From Streptomyces sp. HUAS ZL42 (GTDB lineage Bacteria; Actinomycetota; Actinomycetes; Streptomycetales; Streptomycetaceae), in the NCBI RefSeq assembly GCF_040782645.1, contig NZ_CP160403.1:8777001-8841000 (forward strand): a DNA stretch of 64,000 nt. The letters run 5' to 3'. The translations under genes were made by a program, and so were the position numbers. Under the pieces are notes generated by a model, which was not told the DNA's origin, did not search any database, and saw only the letters and a list, made by a program, of their open reading frames with translations. Below, in pieces: positions 32,648-41,944 of this stretch (its first letter is position 1; each line of letters starts with the position of its first letter).

Positions 32648-35205
32648 ACGCCTCCGTCCGCCTGAGCGTGTCCTCCCTGCGCGCCCACAAGCGGCGCTTC
32701 GCCGGCACGTTCCTCGCCGTCTTCCTCGGCGTGGCCTTCCTGGCCGGGACACTCGTCATGGGCGACACCCTGCGCTCCAGTTTCGACACGTTGTTCGGCG
32801 ACGCGACGAGCGGCACCGACGCCGTCGTCCGCAGCGCCGACGCGATCACCACGCCCGGTGAGCGCGAGGGCGTCCGCGAGCCCGTGAACACCGACCTGGT
32901 GACCACCCTCGAGAAGGTCCCCGGCGTCGCGGCCGCCGCCCCCGACATCCAGGGCGCGGGCCAGCTCGTCGGCGCGAACGGCAAGCCGATCGGCGGCAAG
33001 GGCCCGCCGACGCTCGCCGGCAACTGGATCACCGACCCGCAGCTCAACCCGTACCGGCTGGCCGAGGGCCGCGCCCCGGAGAAGCCCGGCGAGGTCGTCG
33101 TCAACCGCGGGGCCGCCGAGAGGGGCGACCTGAAGATCGGCGACACGACGACGCTCCGCACCCCCGACCCCGTCAACGTGACGATCGTCGGCCTGGCGAC
33201 CTTCGGCGGCGAGGACGGCATGGCGCAGGTGACGTTCACCGGCATGACCCGGGCCGACGCCGAGAAGTACCTCACCGCCCGGCCCGGTGAGGCGGCGAGC
33301 ATCCAGGTGCGGGCCGGCCCCGGCGTCGGCCAGCAGGCGCTCGTCGACAGGCTGACTCCCGTCCTGCCCAAGGGAGTCGAGGCCATCACCGGCCAGGAGT
33401 CGGCCCAGGAGAACACCGACATGATCTCCAGCCAGTTCCTGACCATCTTCACCACCTTCCTGCTGGTGTTCTCCGGCGTCGCCCTGCTGGTCGCGACATT
33501 CTCCATCCACAACACCTTCGCGATCGTCGTGGCCCAGCGCTCCCGCGAGAACGCCCTGTTGCGTGCCCTCGGCGCCTCGCGCCGCCAGGTCACCGCATCG
33601 ACCCTCGTCGAGGCGAGCGCGGTCGCCGTGGCCGCGTCCGCCGCGGGCCTGGCCGGGGGCGTCGGCATCGCGGCCGGACTGCAGGCACTGTTCCCGGCGA
33701 TCGGGTTCCCCTTCCCCAAGGGAGAGTTGGTGATCAGCGCGCTGTCGATGGCCCTGCCGCTCGCGGTGGGCGTCGCGGTCTGCCTCGGCTCCGCACTGCT
33801 GCCCGCCGTACGCGCCGGCCGCACCGCGCCCCTGGCCGCACTGCGCGAGACGGCCGTCGACACCTCCGGCGCCTCCCGTTTCCGCGCCGTCACCGGCATG
33901 GGCCTCGCCGCCGTCGCCGTGGCGGTGACGCTGAGCGGCGTGCTGCTGTCACCTTCCATCTGGCTGGCGGGACTCGGCGCCGTCCTGGCACTGGTGTCGT
34001 TCGTGGTGCTGGGCCCGGTCGCCTCCACGACCGCCGTACGCGTCCTCGGCGGCCCGCTCGACCGGCTCCGGGGTGTCACCGGCGGGCTCGCCCGGCGCAA
34101 CGCCCTGCGCAGCCCCAGGCGGACGGCCGCCACCGCGAGTGCCCTGATGATCGGCGTGGCCGTCGTGTCGCTGTTCACGGTCTTCGGCGCCTCGTTGAAG
34201 GCCACCATGGACCAGACGGTGTCACGTTCCTTCGCGGGCGACGTCGCCGTCAGCACCCCGTCGTACGGTGCGGGCGGCAGTGGTCTCAGCCCCCGGCTCG
34301 CCGGGGCGATCCAGCGGCTGCCAGAGGTGGACACGGCCGTCGGACTCGGCCGCGGTGTCGCCCAAGTCGACGGCGAGGGAAGGGCGTTGACCGTCACAGA
34401 CCCGCTCGCCCTCGAGCGGACCTTCGACCTCGGCACGGTCCGGGGCTCCCTGCGCGACCTCGGCACCGACGGCATCGCCATCACCGAGAAGGAGGCCGCC
34501 AAGCAGGGCCTCACCACGGGCGACACCGCCCGGCTCACCTTCACCGACGGGCGGACGCAACCGTTCACCGTCCGCGCCGTCTACGGCCAGTCCGAACTGG
34601 CAGGCGACTACGTCATCACCCGTGCCGCTTGGGCCCCGCACCGCACCCAGGACTCCGACACCCTGATCGCCGTCTCCTTCCGGGACGGTGTGGGCTCGGG
34701 TGCGGGCAAGGCCGCGGTGGAGAAGGTGGCCGCGCAGTACGGCAACCCCGAGGTGCAGACCCGCGACGAGTACGCGCAGTCGTCGGCCGGCGGCATCGAC
34801 ATGATGCTCACCCTCGTCTACGCGCTGCTCGCCCTCGCGGTGTTCATCGCCCTGCTCGGCATCGCCAACACGCTGACGCTGGCGATCCACGAACGCACCC
34901 GCGAGCTGGGTCTGCTCCGGGCCGTGGGCCAGACCCGGTCCCAGTTGCGGGCCATGGTCCGCTGGGAGTCGGTCCTGGTCGCCGCCTTCGGCACCTTGGG
35001 CGGGCTGGTCCTCGGCGCCTTCCTCGGCTGGGTGCTGGTGAAGGCCTCCGACGGGGCGAGCGACAGCGCGTTCGCCTTCGCGATGCCGCCCGCGCAACTC
35101 GCCGTGGTGGCGCTGGTGGGCCTCGCGGCCGGAGCCCTCGCGGGCCTGCGCCCCGCCCGCCGTGCGGCGCGCCTGGACGTGCTGCGGGCCATCGCCACCG
35201 AGTGA
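32644..35205 (+). CDS. FtsX-like ABC transporter permease, two MacB-type repeats
   Basis: This 853-residue membrane protein has an N-terminal transmembrane segment (TFLAVFLGVAFLAGTLVMGD), a large extracytoplasmic domain, a first FtsX domain of three segments (LTIFTTFLLVFSGVALLV, the RALGASRRQV coupling region), two central hydrophobic segments, a second external domain and a second FtsX domain near the end (MLTLVYALLALAVFIALLGI, then RAVGQTRSQLRAMV). This fused architecture is common in actinobacteria. The substrate may be a peptide, lipid or antibiotic, but nothing nearby defines it. Confidence 0.92.
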   Translation: MNASVRLSVSSLRAHKRRFAGTFLAVFLGVAFLAGTLVMGDTLRSSFDTLFGDATSGTDAVVRSADAITTPGEREGVREPVNTDLVTTLEKVPGVAAAAPDIQGAGQLVGANGKPIGGKGPPTLAGNWITDPQLNPYRLAEGRAPEKPGEVVVNRGAAERGDLKIGDTTTLRTPDPVNVTIVGLATFGGEDGMAQVTFTGMTRADAEKYLTARPGEAASIQVRAGPGVGQQALVDRLTPVLPKGVEAITGQESAQENTDMISSQFLTIFTTFLLVFSGVALLVATFSIHNTFAIVVAQRSRENALLRALGASRRQVTASTLVEASAVAVAASAAGLAGGVGIAAGLQALFPAIGFPFPKGELVISALSMALPLAVGVAVCLGSALLPAVRAGRTAPLAALRETAVDTSGASRFRAVTGMGLAAVAVAVTLSGVLLSPSIWLAGLGAVLALVSFVVLGPVASTTAVRVLGGPLDRLRGVTGGLARRNALRSPRRTAATASALMIGVAVVSLFTVFGASLKATMDQTVSRSFAGDVAVSTPSYGAGGSGLSPRLAGAIQRLPEVDTAVGLGRGVAQVDGEGRALTVTDPLALERTFDLGTVRGSLRDLGTDGIAITEKEAAKQGLTTGDTARLTFTDGRTQPFTVRAVYGQSELAGDYVITRAAWAPHRTQDSDTLIAVSFRDGVGSGAGKAAVEKVAAQYGNPEVQTRDEYAQSSAGGIDMMLTLVYALLALAVFIALLGIANTLTLAIHERTRELGLLRAVGQTRSQLRAMVRWESVLVAAFGTLGGLVLGAFLGWVLVKASDGASDSAFAFAMPPAQLAVVALVGLAAGALAGLRPARRAARLDVLRAIATE

Positions 35206-35254
35206 CGTCCCGACGGACGACGTACGTGCGAAGGGAAGGACGGTCACCGCCCGG

Positions 35255-35788
35255 TCAGCCGGCAACGGCGGACCGGGCGGGAGCGTGTGCCGGCCTGCGG
35301 CCGTCGGCCGAGAGATCGATGTCCGCGAACGTGCGCGAGGGTTTCTCCCCGGCCGTACGACGCGACGGACGCGTCGGCTGTGTACGGGCGGCCGTCGGCG
35401 TCGGCAGGGTGAACCACACGACCTTGCCGGACTCGCCGTCCGGCCGGGCTCCCCAGCTCTCGCTCACCGCGGCGACCATGGCCAGCCCCCGCCCGCAGGT
35501 GGCGAGCGTGTCGACGTCCTCCACGACGGGCAGGCGCGGATCGTGGTCGCGCACCGAGACCATCAGCCGGTCCAGCAGCAGTTCGATCTCCACGGTGCAC
35601 GTCTTGTCGGGCTCGGCATGCCGGTGGACGTTGGCCAGCAGCTCCGTCACACCGAGCGCGGCGCGGTCTATCAGAGCGTCCAGATGCCAGTAACGCAACT
35701 GCGCCGATACGATTCTGCGGACCTGGCCGATCCGCGACGGCAGGGCTTGGAGCTCCACCGCACAGTGCCTGCTTGGGTTGCTGATCAC
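35255..35788 (-). CDS. RsbW-like ATP-binding protein (HATPase_c)
   Basis: This 177-residue protein has a GHKL ATPase domain with the N-box VTELLANVHRHA, the G1 box VSVRDHDPRLP and a G2-like CGRGLAMVAAVSE. It resembles the many Streptomyces anti-sigma-factor-like serine kinases. The N-terminal sequence is VISNPSRHCAVELQALPSRI. GTG 35788 is chosen because GGGGAG lies about 10 nt upstream. A basic tail of about 45 residues follows the domain. Its partner sigma or anti-anti-sigma factor is not in the window. Confidence 0.85.
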   Translation of the reverse strand: MISNPSRHCAVELQALPSRIGQVRRIVSAQLRYWHLDALIDRAALGVTELLANVHRHAEPDKTCTVEIELLLDRLMVSVRDHDPRLPVVEDVDTLATCGRGLAMVAAVSESWGARPDGESGKVVWFTLPTPTAARTQPTRPSRRTAGEKPSRTFADIDLSADGRRPAHAPARSAVAG

Positions 35789-35975
35789 GGCTGCGACTCC
35801 CCGACGTGAGGTCCGGAAGAACACGGAGTTCGGATCGAATCCAGCAGAGCGCCTGCGCGAAGCGGCCGCCTGCTGTCGTGGCCGGCGGGCTGGTTCGCAG
35901 CGTTATCGCCGGTAAACCCAGAGTGACGTGAGACCAGCGTGACTCAGGGGGTGCGGTCCCGCAACTCGCCGTTGT

Positions 35976-36299
35976 TCAGCGGTTACGCCCCGCAGCCTTC
36001 CGTACGGCCTCGATGAACCGGCGCGCCGCGGGCGGCCCGGGCTCGCCCGGCGCGGGGTCGTGATCGCCCAGGGTCAGCAGGTACCGTGTGCCGTTGACGT
36101 CGGCCAGTGCCCGGTCCTCCGGTGCGAACCACGGCTTCGACGCGCGTACCGCCTGCACCGGCGCGCTGTCGATCTCGCTGCCGTAACTGGTCAGCAACTC
36201 CAGCCTGCCGTCGCTGATCCGTACCTGCCCGGCCCGGGTGAGCGAGCGCAGTCTCTTCCCGATCCGCACGCCCGTGGCCGTGAACTCCGGCTCCGCCAT
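35976..36299 (-). CDS. small conserved protein of unknown function
   Basis: This 107-residue soluble protein begins [20 protein letters not shown] and contains [33 protein letters not shown] and a C-terminal basic helix [15 protein letters not shown]. It could be a PH-like or regulatory domain, but I do not recognise it. It is divergent from the PLP enzyme gene. Confidence 0.65.
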   Translation of the reverse strand: MAEPEFTATGVRIGKRLRSLTRAGQVRISDGRLELLTSYGSEIDSAPVQAVRASKPWFAPEDRALADVNGTRYLLTLGDHDPAPGEPGPPAARRFIEAVRKAAGRNR

Positions 36300-36539
36300 G
36301 CCCCGCCCCCTTGTGCGCGTGGATGCGCCGGCCCTTCTGTGCGTGGGCCGGGATCCGGCTCGTGTCGTGATCCAGTGTGCGCCCCCGTTCGGGACCTCCG
36401 TCCCGCGCCGTGCAGTCTGCCTGCGTACGGCGTCGAGCACCAGTACGCGCGACGCGCTTGCCGGGGGCGCCCGGAGCACTCGGCGAATGCGCCCCCACAA
36501 CCTGCGCCATCCGTCGGCACACGATGGCCCCAGGCTGCC

Positions 36540-36561
36540 TTTGAGACGCTCAAAGGAGCGT
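36540..36561. promoter_or_regulatory. overlapping dyads upstream of the Cds1-like gene
   Basis: TTTGAG-ACG-CTCAAA (36540-36554) is a perfect interrupted palindrome, and ACGCT-N6-AGCGT (36546-36561) is a second dyad sharing its right half. A -10-like TATGAT lies at 36593-36598. The rest of the 351-nt gap between the divergent genes (36300-36650) shows no gene. AAAGGAG (36552-36558), just before an in-frame ATG at 36564, is an alternative translation start for the PLP enzyme. Confidence 0.45.
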
Positions 36562-36650
36562 TTATGCAGGTGAGAAGCGTGTGGAAGGTGTCTATGATCG
36601 GTGCGTCGGCCGCGCGATCCGCAGTCGGCGCAGAGCGTAAGGAGCCCGCC

Positions 36651-37775
36651 GTGAGCACCACTCAGCAGAGCCGGACCGGCGCTACCCTCGATGTCGACCA
36701 CAGCGACACGGCCTACCGCGCGTGGCTGAAACAAGCCGTCCGCAAGGTCCAGGCCGACGCCAACCGTTCCGCCGACACCCACCTACTGCGGTTCCCGCTG
36801 CCGGAGAAGTGGGGTATCGACCTGTACCTCAAGGACGAGTCGACCCACCCGACCGGCAGCCTCAAGCACCGCCTCGCCCGCTCCCTCTTCCTCTACGGCC
36901 TGTGCAATGGCTGGATCCGGCCGGGACGCCCGGTGATCGAGGCGTCCAGCGGCTCCACGGCCGTCTCCGAGGCGTACTTCGCCAAGCTGATCGGCGTGCC
37001 CTTCATCGCCGTCATGCCCCGCACGACCAGCGCCGAGAAGTGCCGCCTCATCGAGTTCCACGGCGGGCAGTGCCACTTCGTGGACGACTCGCGCAAAATG
37101 TACGAGGAGTCCGCACGACTCGCGGCCGAGACCGGCGGCCACTACATGGACCAGTTCACCTACGCGGAACGGGCCACGGACTGGCGCGGCAACAACAACA
37201 TCGCCGAGTCCGTCTTCCGGCAGCTGCGCCTCGAGCGGTTCCCTGAGCCCGCGTGGATCGTCGCCACGGCCGGCACCGGCGGCACCTCGGCGACCATCGC
37301 GCGCTACGTCCACTACATGCAGTACGACACCCGCATCTGTGTCGCCGACCCGGAGAACTCGTGTTTCTTCGAGGGCTGGACCACCGGCGATCCGGACGTC
37401 ACCTGCGACTGCGGCTCCCGCATCGAAGGCATCGGACGGCCGCGCATGGAGCCGAGCTTCGTGCCCGGCGCCATCGACCGGATGATGAAGGTGCCCGACG
37501 CGGCAGGCATCGCCGCCGTACGCGCACTGGAGCAGGCCATCGGCCGCAAGGCGGGCGGCTCGACGGGCACCGGGCTGTGGAGCGCTCTGAAGATCGTCGC
37601 CGAGATGGTGGCCGAGGGACGCCGGGGGAGCGTGGTCACCCTGCTGTGCGACCCCGGCGACCGCTACCTCGACAAGTACTACTCGGACGCGTGGCTGGCG
37701 GAGCAGGGCCTCGACATCGCGCCGTACACCGCGGCGATCAACTCGCTCCTCGAGACGGGGGTCTGGTCCTGCTGA
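36651..37775 (+). CDS. PLP-dependent cysteine synthase family enzyme (Cds1-like desulfhydrase)
   Basis: This 374-residue fold-type II PLP enzyme has [20 protein letters not shown] with the cofactor lysine in [25 protein letters not shown] (substrate loop), [15 protein letters not shown] (phosphate-binding loop) and a distinctive [19 protein letters not shown]. This wording is like the Cds1 L-cysteine desulfhydrase group, which releases H2S and pyruvate, rather than CysK/CysM. GTG 36651 follows AAGGAG; an in-frame ATG at 36564 would add 29 residues. Cysteine breakdown or sulfide supply is the likely role. Confidence 0.8.
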   Translation: MSTTQQSRTGATLDVDHSDTAYRAWLKQAVRKVQADANRSADTHLLRFPLPEKWGIDLYLKDESTHPTGSLKHRLARSLFLYGLCNGWIRPGRPVIEASSGSTAVSEAYFAKLIGVPFIAVMPRTTSAEKCRLIEFHGGQCHFVDDSRKMYEESARLAAETGGHYMDQFTYAERATDWRGNNNIAESVFRQLRLERFPEPAWIVATAGTGGTSATIARYVHYMQYDTRICVADPENSCFFEGWTTGDPDVTCDCGSRIEGIGRPRMEPSFVPGAIDRMMKVPDAAGIAAVRALEQAIGRKAGGSTGTGLWSALKIVAEMVAEGRRGSVVTLLCDPGDRYLDKYYSDAWLAEQGLDIAPYTAAINSLLETGVWSC

Positions 37776-37799
37776 CCGGACTTCGGTCCACCCGCCCCC

Positions 37800-38270
37800 T
37801 CAGGACACCAGCCGCCGGTCCAGCGACGTCACCGCGTCCCGGAAGGCCCGCCCGAGACCGGCCCGGGCCGCCCGGAGAACGACCCGGATGACCCCCGATC
37901 CGTCGGCCGCGAAGGTCCACCGGACGTGCGTACCGGTGCCGGCCGGAGCGAGGCGCCACTCCTCGACCAGCGCCCGGACTCCCGGCGCGTTGGTGACGTC
38001 GACGCGGTAGGCGTACACCTCGGGTTCCTTGGCCGCGAGCACCGTCTCCTCGAAGAACGCGCCGCCCTTCAAGCGGATCTCGCGTCCCGCCCCGCCGCCG
38101 GTCGGCCGGGCCAGCGTCACCGCCGAGAACCAGTCGGTCCAGCCGGGCACGTCCTCGGCGAGCGCGCGGAAGACCGCTTCGGGGGCTGCGGAGATCCGTC
38201 GCTCGAAGACCAAGCGCACGGGGGCGGTCTCGACGAAGTCGAGCCCTGCCGGACGCAGACGGTGAGCCAT
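37800..38270 (-). CDS. SRPBCC (START-like) family protein
   Basis: This 156-residue protein has the SRPBCC pattern: RRISAAPEAVFRALAEDVPGW, REIRLKGGAFFEETVLAAKE, YAYRVDVTNAPGVRALVEEW and THVRWTFAADGSG, with a long C-terminal helix. Such proteins bind hydrophobic ligands or act as cyclases/dehydrases. ATG 38270 has AAGGGAG upstream. It converges with the PLP enzyme gene, and a GGAC-TTCG-GTCC mini-hairpin (37778-37789) lies between them. Confidence 0.82.
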   Translation of the reverse strand: MAHRLRPAGLDFVETAPVRLVFERRISAAPEAVFRALAEDVPGWTDWFSAVTLARPTGGGAGREIRLKGGAFFEETVLAAKEPEVYAYRVDVTNAPGVRALVEEWRLAPAGTGTHVRWTFAADGSGVIRVVLRAARAGLGRAFRDAVTSLDRRLVS

Positions 38271-38331
38271 GGGCGACACTCCCTTTTGCCGACTCCGGGC
38301 CTGGGCAGCGTTCACCATAGCTGGCGTCCCG

Positions 38332-39159
38332 TCAGATGTCCGCACCCTCACCGGGCTCGCCCGCCACGACCAGCCGAAGGTGTTCGGAGATCTCCTCACG
38401 CGCCTCGGCCGGCAGTCCGGCGTCGGTCACCAGCGTGTCGACCTGCTCCAGCGCGGCGAACGAACTCAGGCCCACCACGCCCCACTTGGTGTGGTCGGCG
38501 ACCACCACGACCCGGCGCGCCGACTGCACCAGCCGCCGGTTGGTCTCGGCCTCCGCGAGGTTCGGCGTCGACAGACCGGCCTCGAGCGATATCCCGTGCA
38601 CTCCGAGGAACAGCACGTCGAAGTGGAGCGCCGCGATCGCCTGGTCGGCCACCGGCCCCACCAGCGAGTCGGACGGGGTGCGCACCCCGCCGGTCAGCAC
38701 CACCGTGGCCGCGCCTTGCCGCTGGCCCGAGGTGCGCTGCGCGGCGTGGAAGACGTCGGCGACCCGCACCGAGTTGGTGACGACCGTGAGATCCGGGACC
38801 TCGACGAGATGGTGCGCCAGCGCGTACGTCGTCGTACCGCCCGACAGCGCGATCGCACTGCCCGGGGCGACCAGCTCCGCAGCGGCCTGCGCGATGTCCT
38901 CCTTGGCGGTCAGCTCCAGACCCGACTTGGCCTCGAAGCCCGGCTCGTGCGTGCTCGCCTCGACCACCGGCACCGCGCCGCCGTGCACCTTCTCCAGGAC
39001 GCCCTGCCGGGCGAGCGAGTCGAGGTCGCGGCGGACCGTCATGTCCGACACGCCGAGCTTGCGGGTCAGTTCGTTGACGCGGACGCCGCCACGGCGCCGG
39101 ACCTCGTCCAGGATCAGGGCGCGGCGCTGCTCCGCGAGGAGGTTCTGATTCTCACTCAC
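38332..39159 (-). CDS. DeoR/GlpR-family regulator
   Basis: This 275-residue protein has the DeoR HTH (RRALILDEVRRRGGVRVNEL, then TRKLGVSDMTVRRDLDSLA), LEKVHGGAVPV and the effector domain with IALSGGTTTYALAHHL, DVLFLGVHGISLEAGL and VVVADHTKWGVVG. GTG 39159 was selected for its CCGGAG upstream. No sugar-catabolic genes adjoin it, so its target is unknown. Confidence 0.88.
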   Translation of the reverse strand: MSENQNLLAEQRRALILDEVRRRGGVRVNELTRKLGVSDMTVRRDLDSLARQGVLEKVHGGAVPVVEASTHEPGFEAKSGLELTAKEDIAQAAAELVAPGSAIALSGGTTTYALAHHLVEVPDLTVVTNSVRVADVFHAAQRTSGQRQGAATVVLTGGVRTPSDSLVGPVADQAIAALHFDVLFLGVHGISLEAGLSTPNLAEAETNRRLVQSARRVVVVADHTKWGVVGLSSFAALEQVDTLVTDAGLPAEAREEISEHLRLVVAGEPGEGADI

Positions 39160-39446
39160 GTGCGCTCCGGTCCTTTCGCCGCAATCCGTCCGACACGCCC
39201 ACCCACCTGCTGTGACGAGGCCATTCTCCCCGCTTTCGGGTGTGCGGGCGTCCCATCCTCGCACGGGAGGGCGCGAGCTGTGCCACCACCCCGACGCGCG
39301 CATGTCATGCGTGCGTCATGATTCCTCCCGTTGTCACACGGATCGGGGAGATTCCGTGACGAGAGGTGTGCGTGGATCCCCGGAGGAGAGATCCTTGTGC
39401 ACGCACGGACACATGTCTACGGCGTGTCACGGGGGAAGTGCAAACA

Positions 39447-41717
39447 GTGGAACATCTCTCCGCGGGCGGGACCGCCCTGGAACTCCTGGTGCACGGGGTG
39501 GGTGGCGCCACGCCCGAGAAGATGCTCAATGATCCGCGCACGGTGCGGATCACCGGCGACGACACGGCGGCCGTGTACCGGCGCGCCGACGACGCCGACG
39601 CGGACAGCAGACCCGGCGACCGCCGCGGCGGGCCGGTGCCCGAGGCGTATGTCTGGTCCAACCTCACCTCCGGCAACGGCACGCGGGCCCTGTGGCTGTT
39701 GCTGCTGCCGTTCATGGTGGTCAACCTCGCCCACTGGATGCGTCCCACCGCCCGCGGCCGCTTGCGCACGGTGCGCCTGTACGGGCTGCTGGTGCGGCTG
39801 GCCGGACTGACCCTGACCGTGCTGCTGGTCGCGGCCGCCTGCGAGGTCGCCCTCGACCTGACGGCCTGGCAGTGCGCGGGCACACGCACATGTGCCGAAC
39901 GGCACTCCTGGCTGGGCTTCCTTTCGCCCGCGGTGTCGGAAGGCGGCTGGTGGAGCCGGCCAGGACGCAGGCTCGGCCTCGCGGCCCTGGTGCCCACCGC
40001 CCTCACCGGCCTGCTGTGGTACCTCTCCCATCGCACCTGGCGCGCGTACGAGTCCCAGGAACCCCTGGACCGCACCCCCGAACCCGACGAGGAGACCGAC
40101 CGCACGGCACTGGGCCGGCCCGGCTTCTGGTACGGACGTCGTCTGGTGGCCCGGCTGCGCGCGGCGCACACCGCCGCCGGTCTGCTGACCGTGGCCGCCG
40201 CGGTCGGCTCGGCGGCCGCACGCTTCGACCGCCGTCCCGGCGGACCGGCGGCCCTCGACGCGGCGGGGTGGCTCCTGATGGCGGCGCTCGCCGCCGGAGC
40301 GGCCGCCGTGGTGGGCGTGGTGTGCCTGCGGGGCCGCAGCGAGCACCGCCTCGACCGGGAACTCGACGAGCACCTCGTACGACGCCTGCCGCTCGGTGCG
40401 CTCGTCCTGCTCGCCCTCGCCCTGGTGTACGCCGGGTGGGAGCGCCCGGGATGGCACTCGGACGGGCGGCTGCCGGGCGACGCGACCTTCGGCGCCATCG
40501 CCCTCGTACAGGGCCTGATCGTGATCGCCCTCGCCGTGGCCGCCCACCTCCTGCACCGCACCCACCCCGACGCGCGCGCCGCGATGCGCGGCCTCGGCGG
40601 GCCCGCCGTCGCGATGCTCGCCTGTGCCCTCGGCGGCGTGATGTCCGGCGGTGTGTCCCAGCGGGTCGCCGACTGGCTGGACGGCACCCGGACCTCCCTC
40701 GCGGGGCCACCGGTGCTGCTGACGTGGCAGGCCTCCGTGATCCCGCCGCTGCTGCTGGTGCTGCTGGTGCTCTGCGCCTGGCTCGGCCGGTGGACCTGGC
40801 GACTGTCCCGCGCAGAGCGGGCCGCGGTGGCGCACGACCATCCGGGGGAGGCGGAGGACGAGGCCCGCACCCGCCGCATCGCGCGCGCCCGCGCGATGGC
40901 CTCCCTCACCGACAAGGGACCCCTCGTCGTCGCCGTCACCTCCACCACGACCCTTGTCCTCGGCGCCGGGGCGCTGGTGGGGGCCATGGCGACCGACCGG
41001 ACGCCGGGCCTGGCCGCGCAGCACGCCTACGGCCTGATCCAGGGGGCGGCGGAAACGGCCCAGGCCCTGGGCTCCTGGCTGATCGGATTAGGCTTCGTCC
41101 TCTTCGTCACCTGGGGCCGCCGTGCCTACAAGGACGCCTCCGCGCGCCGCACCATCGGCATCCTCTGGGACGTCGGCACCTTCTGGCCGCGCGCCGCCCA
41201 CCCCTTCGCACCACCGTGCTACGCGGAGCGCGCGGTCCCCGACCTGACCTGGCGGATGGCGACGTGGACGGAGATCACCGGCGGACGCCTGGTGATCTCC
41301 GGGCATTCCCAGGGAAGCGTGCTCGCGGCCGCGGCGGCCTGGCAGCTGACGCCGTCCGTCCGCAAGCGGGTCGCCCTGCTGACGTACGGCTCCCCGCTCG
41401 AGCGCCTCTACGGCCGCTGGTTCCCGGCCCACTTCGGCCCGGCCGCGCTCAGCTCCCTGCACCGTGAGGTCGACTGCTGGCGCAACCTCCACCGGCTCAC
41501 CGACCCCATCGGCGGCCCTGTCCGGCTGCCCGGCGACTGCGGCCCCGAGGTGGACCGCGCCCCCCTTGCGGACCCGTTGGCGTACGGCCGCACACCGGAG
41601 CATCCGCTCCCCGCTGCGATCCTGGGCCACTCCGACTACCAGGCGGACCCGGCGTTCGCCGAGGAACGGGAGCGGCTGCTGGGGCGGCTGCGCCCCGAGG
41701 TGCCGACGCAGCGCTAG
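39447..41717 (+). CDS. large membrane protein with alpha/beta-hydrolase nucleophile motif; TTA codon
   Basis: This roughly 756-residue protein opens with TALELLVHGVGGATPEKML, an alpha/beta-hydrolase-like first strand and HGxG loop. About nine transmembrane segments follow, and the C-terminal cytosolic part has the lipase elbow VISGHSQGSV with Ser621. A catalytic histidine may lie in the LGHSDYQADP segment. The split hydrolase around a membrane domain suggests a membrane-lipid or surface esterase. GTG 39447 is chosen because GGGGGAAG lies about 9 nt upstream; GTG 39438 is possible. A rare TTA leucine codon at 41088-41090 makes expression dependent on bldA tRNA. Confidence 0.75.
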   Translation: MEHLSAGGTALELLVHGVGGATPEKMLNDPRTVRITGDDTAAVYRRADDADADSRPGDRRGGPVPEAYVWSNLTSGNGTRALWLLLLPFMVVNLAHWMRPTARGRLRTVRLYGLLVRLAGLTLTVLLVAAACEVALDLTAWQCAGTRTCAERHSWLGFLSPAVSEGGWWSRPGRRLGLAALVPTALTGLLWYLSHRTWRAYESQEPLDRTPEPDEETDRTALGRPGFWYGRRLVARLRAAHTAAGLLTVAAAVGSAAARFDRRPGGPAALDAAGWLLMAALAAGAAAVVGVVCLRGRSEHRLDRELDEHLVRRLPLGALVLLALALVYAGWERPGWHSDGRLPGDATFGAIALVQGLIVIALAVAAHLLHRTHPDARAAMRGLGGPAVAMLACALGGVMSGGVSQRVADWLDGTRTSLAGPPVLLTWQASVIPPLLLVLLVLCAWLGRWTWRLSRAERAAVAHDHPGEAEDEARTRRIARARAMASLTDKGPLVVAVTSTTTLVLGAGALVGAMATDRTPGLAAQHAYGLIQGAAETAQALGSWLIGLGFVLFVTWGRRAYKDASARRTIGILWDVGTFWPRAAHPFAPPCYAERAVPDLTWRMATWTEITGGRLVISGHSQGSVLAAAAAWQLTPSVRKRVALLTYGSPLERLYGRWFPAHFGPAALSSLHREVDCWRNLHRLTDPIGGPVRLPGDCGPEVDRAPLADPLAYGRTPEHPLPAAILGHSDYQADPAFAEERERLLGRLRPEVPTQR

Positions 41718-41922
41718 GCCTGTCCGGCGGGTCAAGTCTCAGGGGAGCAGCGCTATCTGGTCAGCGTCGGTGAGCGGGGCGTCCAGCTGCAAGGCGGAAC
41801 AGGGCGTCGACGCGATGCGGGGTCCCCCGCTCGAGCGAAGCAAGTGGGGGAGTCGGCAACCGACGACGCCGCAGACAGTCGGGCCAAGCCCCGCGTCTGC
41901 GGCATGATCCGCCGGACAGGCC
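41717..41922. mobile_element. MITE-like element with 14-bp terminal inverted repeats
   Basis: GGCCTGTCCGGCGG (41717-41730) is matched by its exact reverse complement at 41909-41922, extending to 17 of 18 positions inward. The 206-bp interior has further dyads, GCCGCAGAC/GTCTGCGGC (41868-41876/41895-41903) and CCCCC...GGGGG (41824-41850) around CTCGAG. There is no coding capacity. I recall very similar TCCGGCGG-bounded segments between Streptomyces genes. The left end starts at the last base of the hydrolase stop codon; no clear target duplication is seen. Confidence 0.6.
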
Positions 41923-41944
41923 CCGGCCGGTCACCGCCAGGGGC

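Noticed and set aside
31864..35205. A 1113-codon frame joining the ABC ATPase region and the FtsX permease
   Set aside because: The first 260 codons are the wrong frame of the ATPase gene; the permease proper begins at ATG 32644.
37776..37799. GGAC-TTCG-GTCC hairpin as a terminator between the PLP enzyme and SRPBCC genes
   Set aside because: The stem is only 4 bp; too weak to list separately although the tetraloop is stable.
39366..39446. An upstream TTG/GTG start for the membrane hydrolase
   Set aside because: The added residues are arginine- and cysteine-rich with no signal character, and GGGGGAAG is placed correctly only for GTG 39447.
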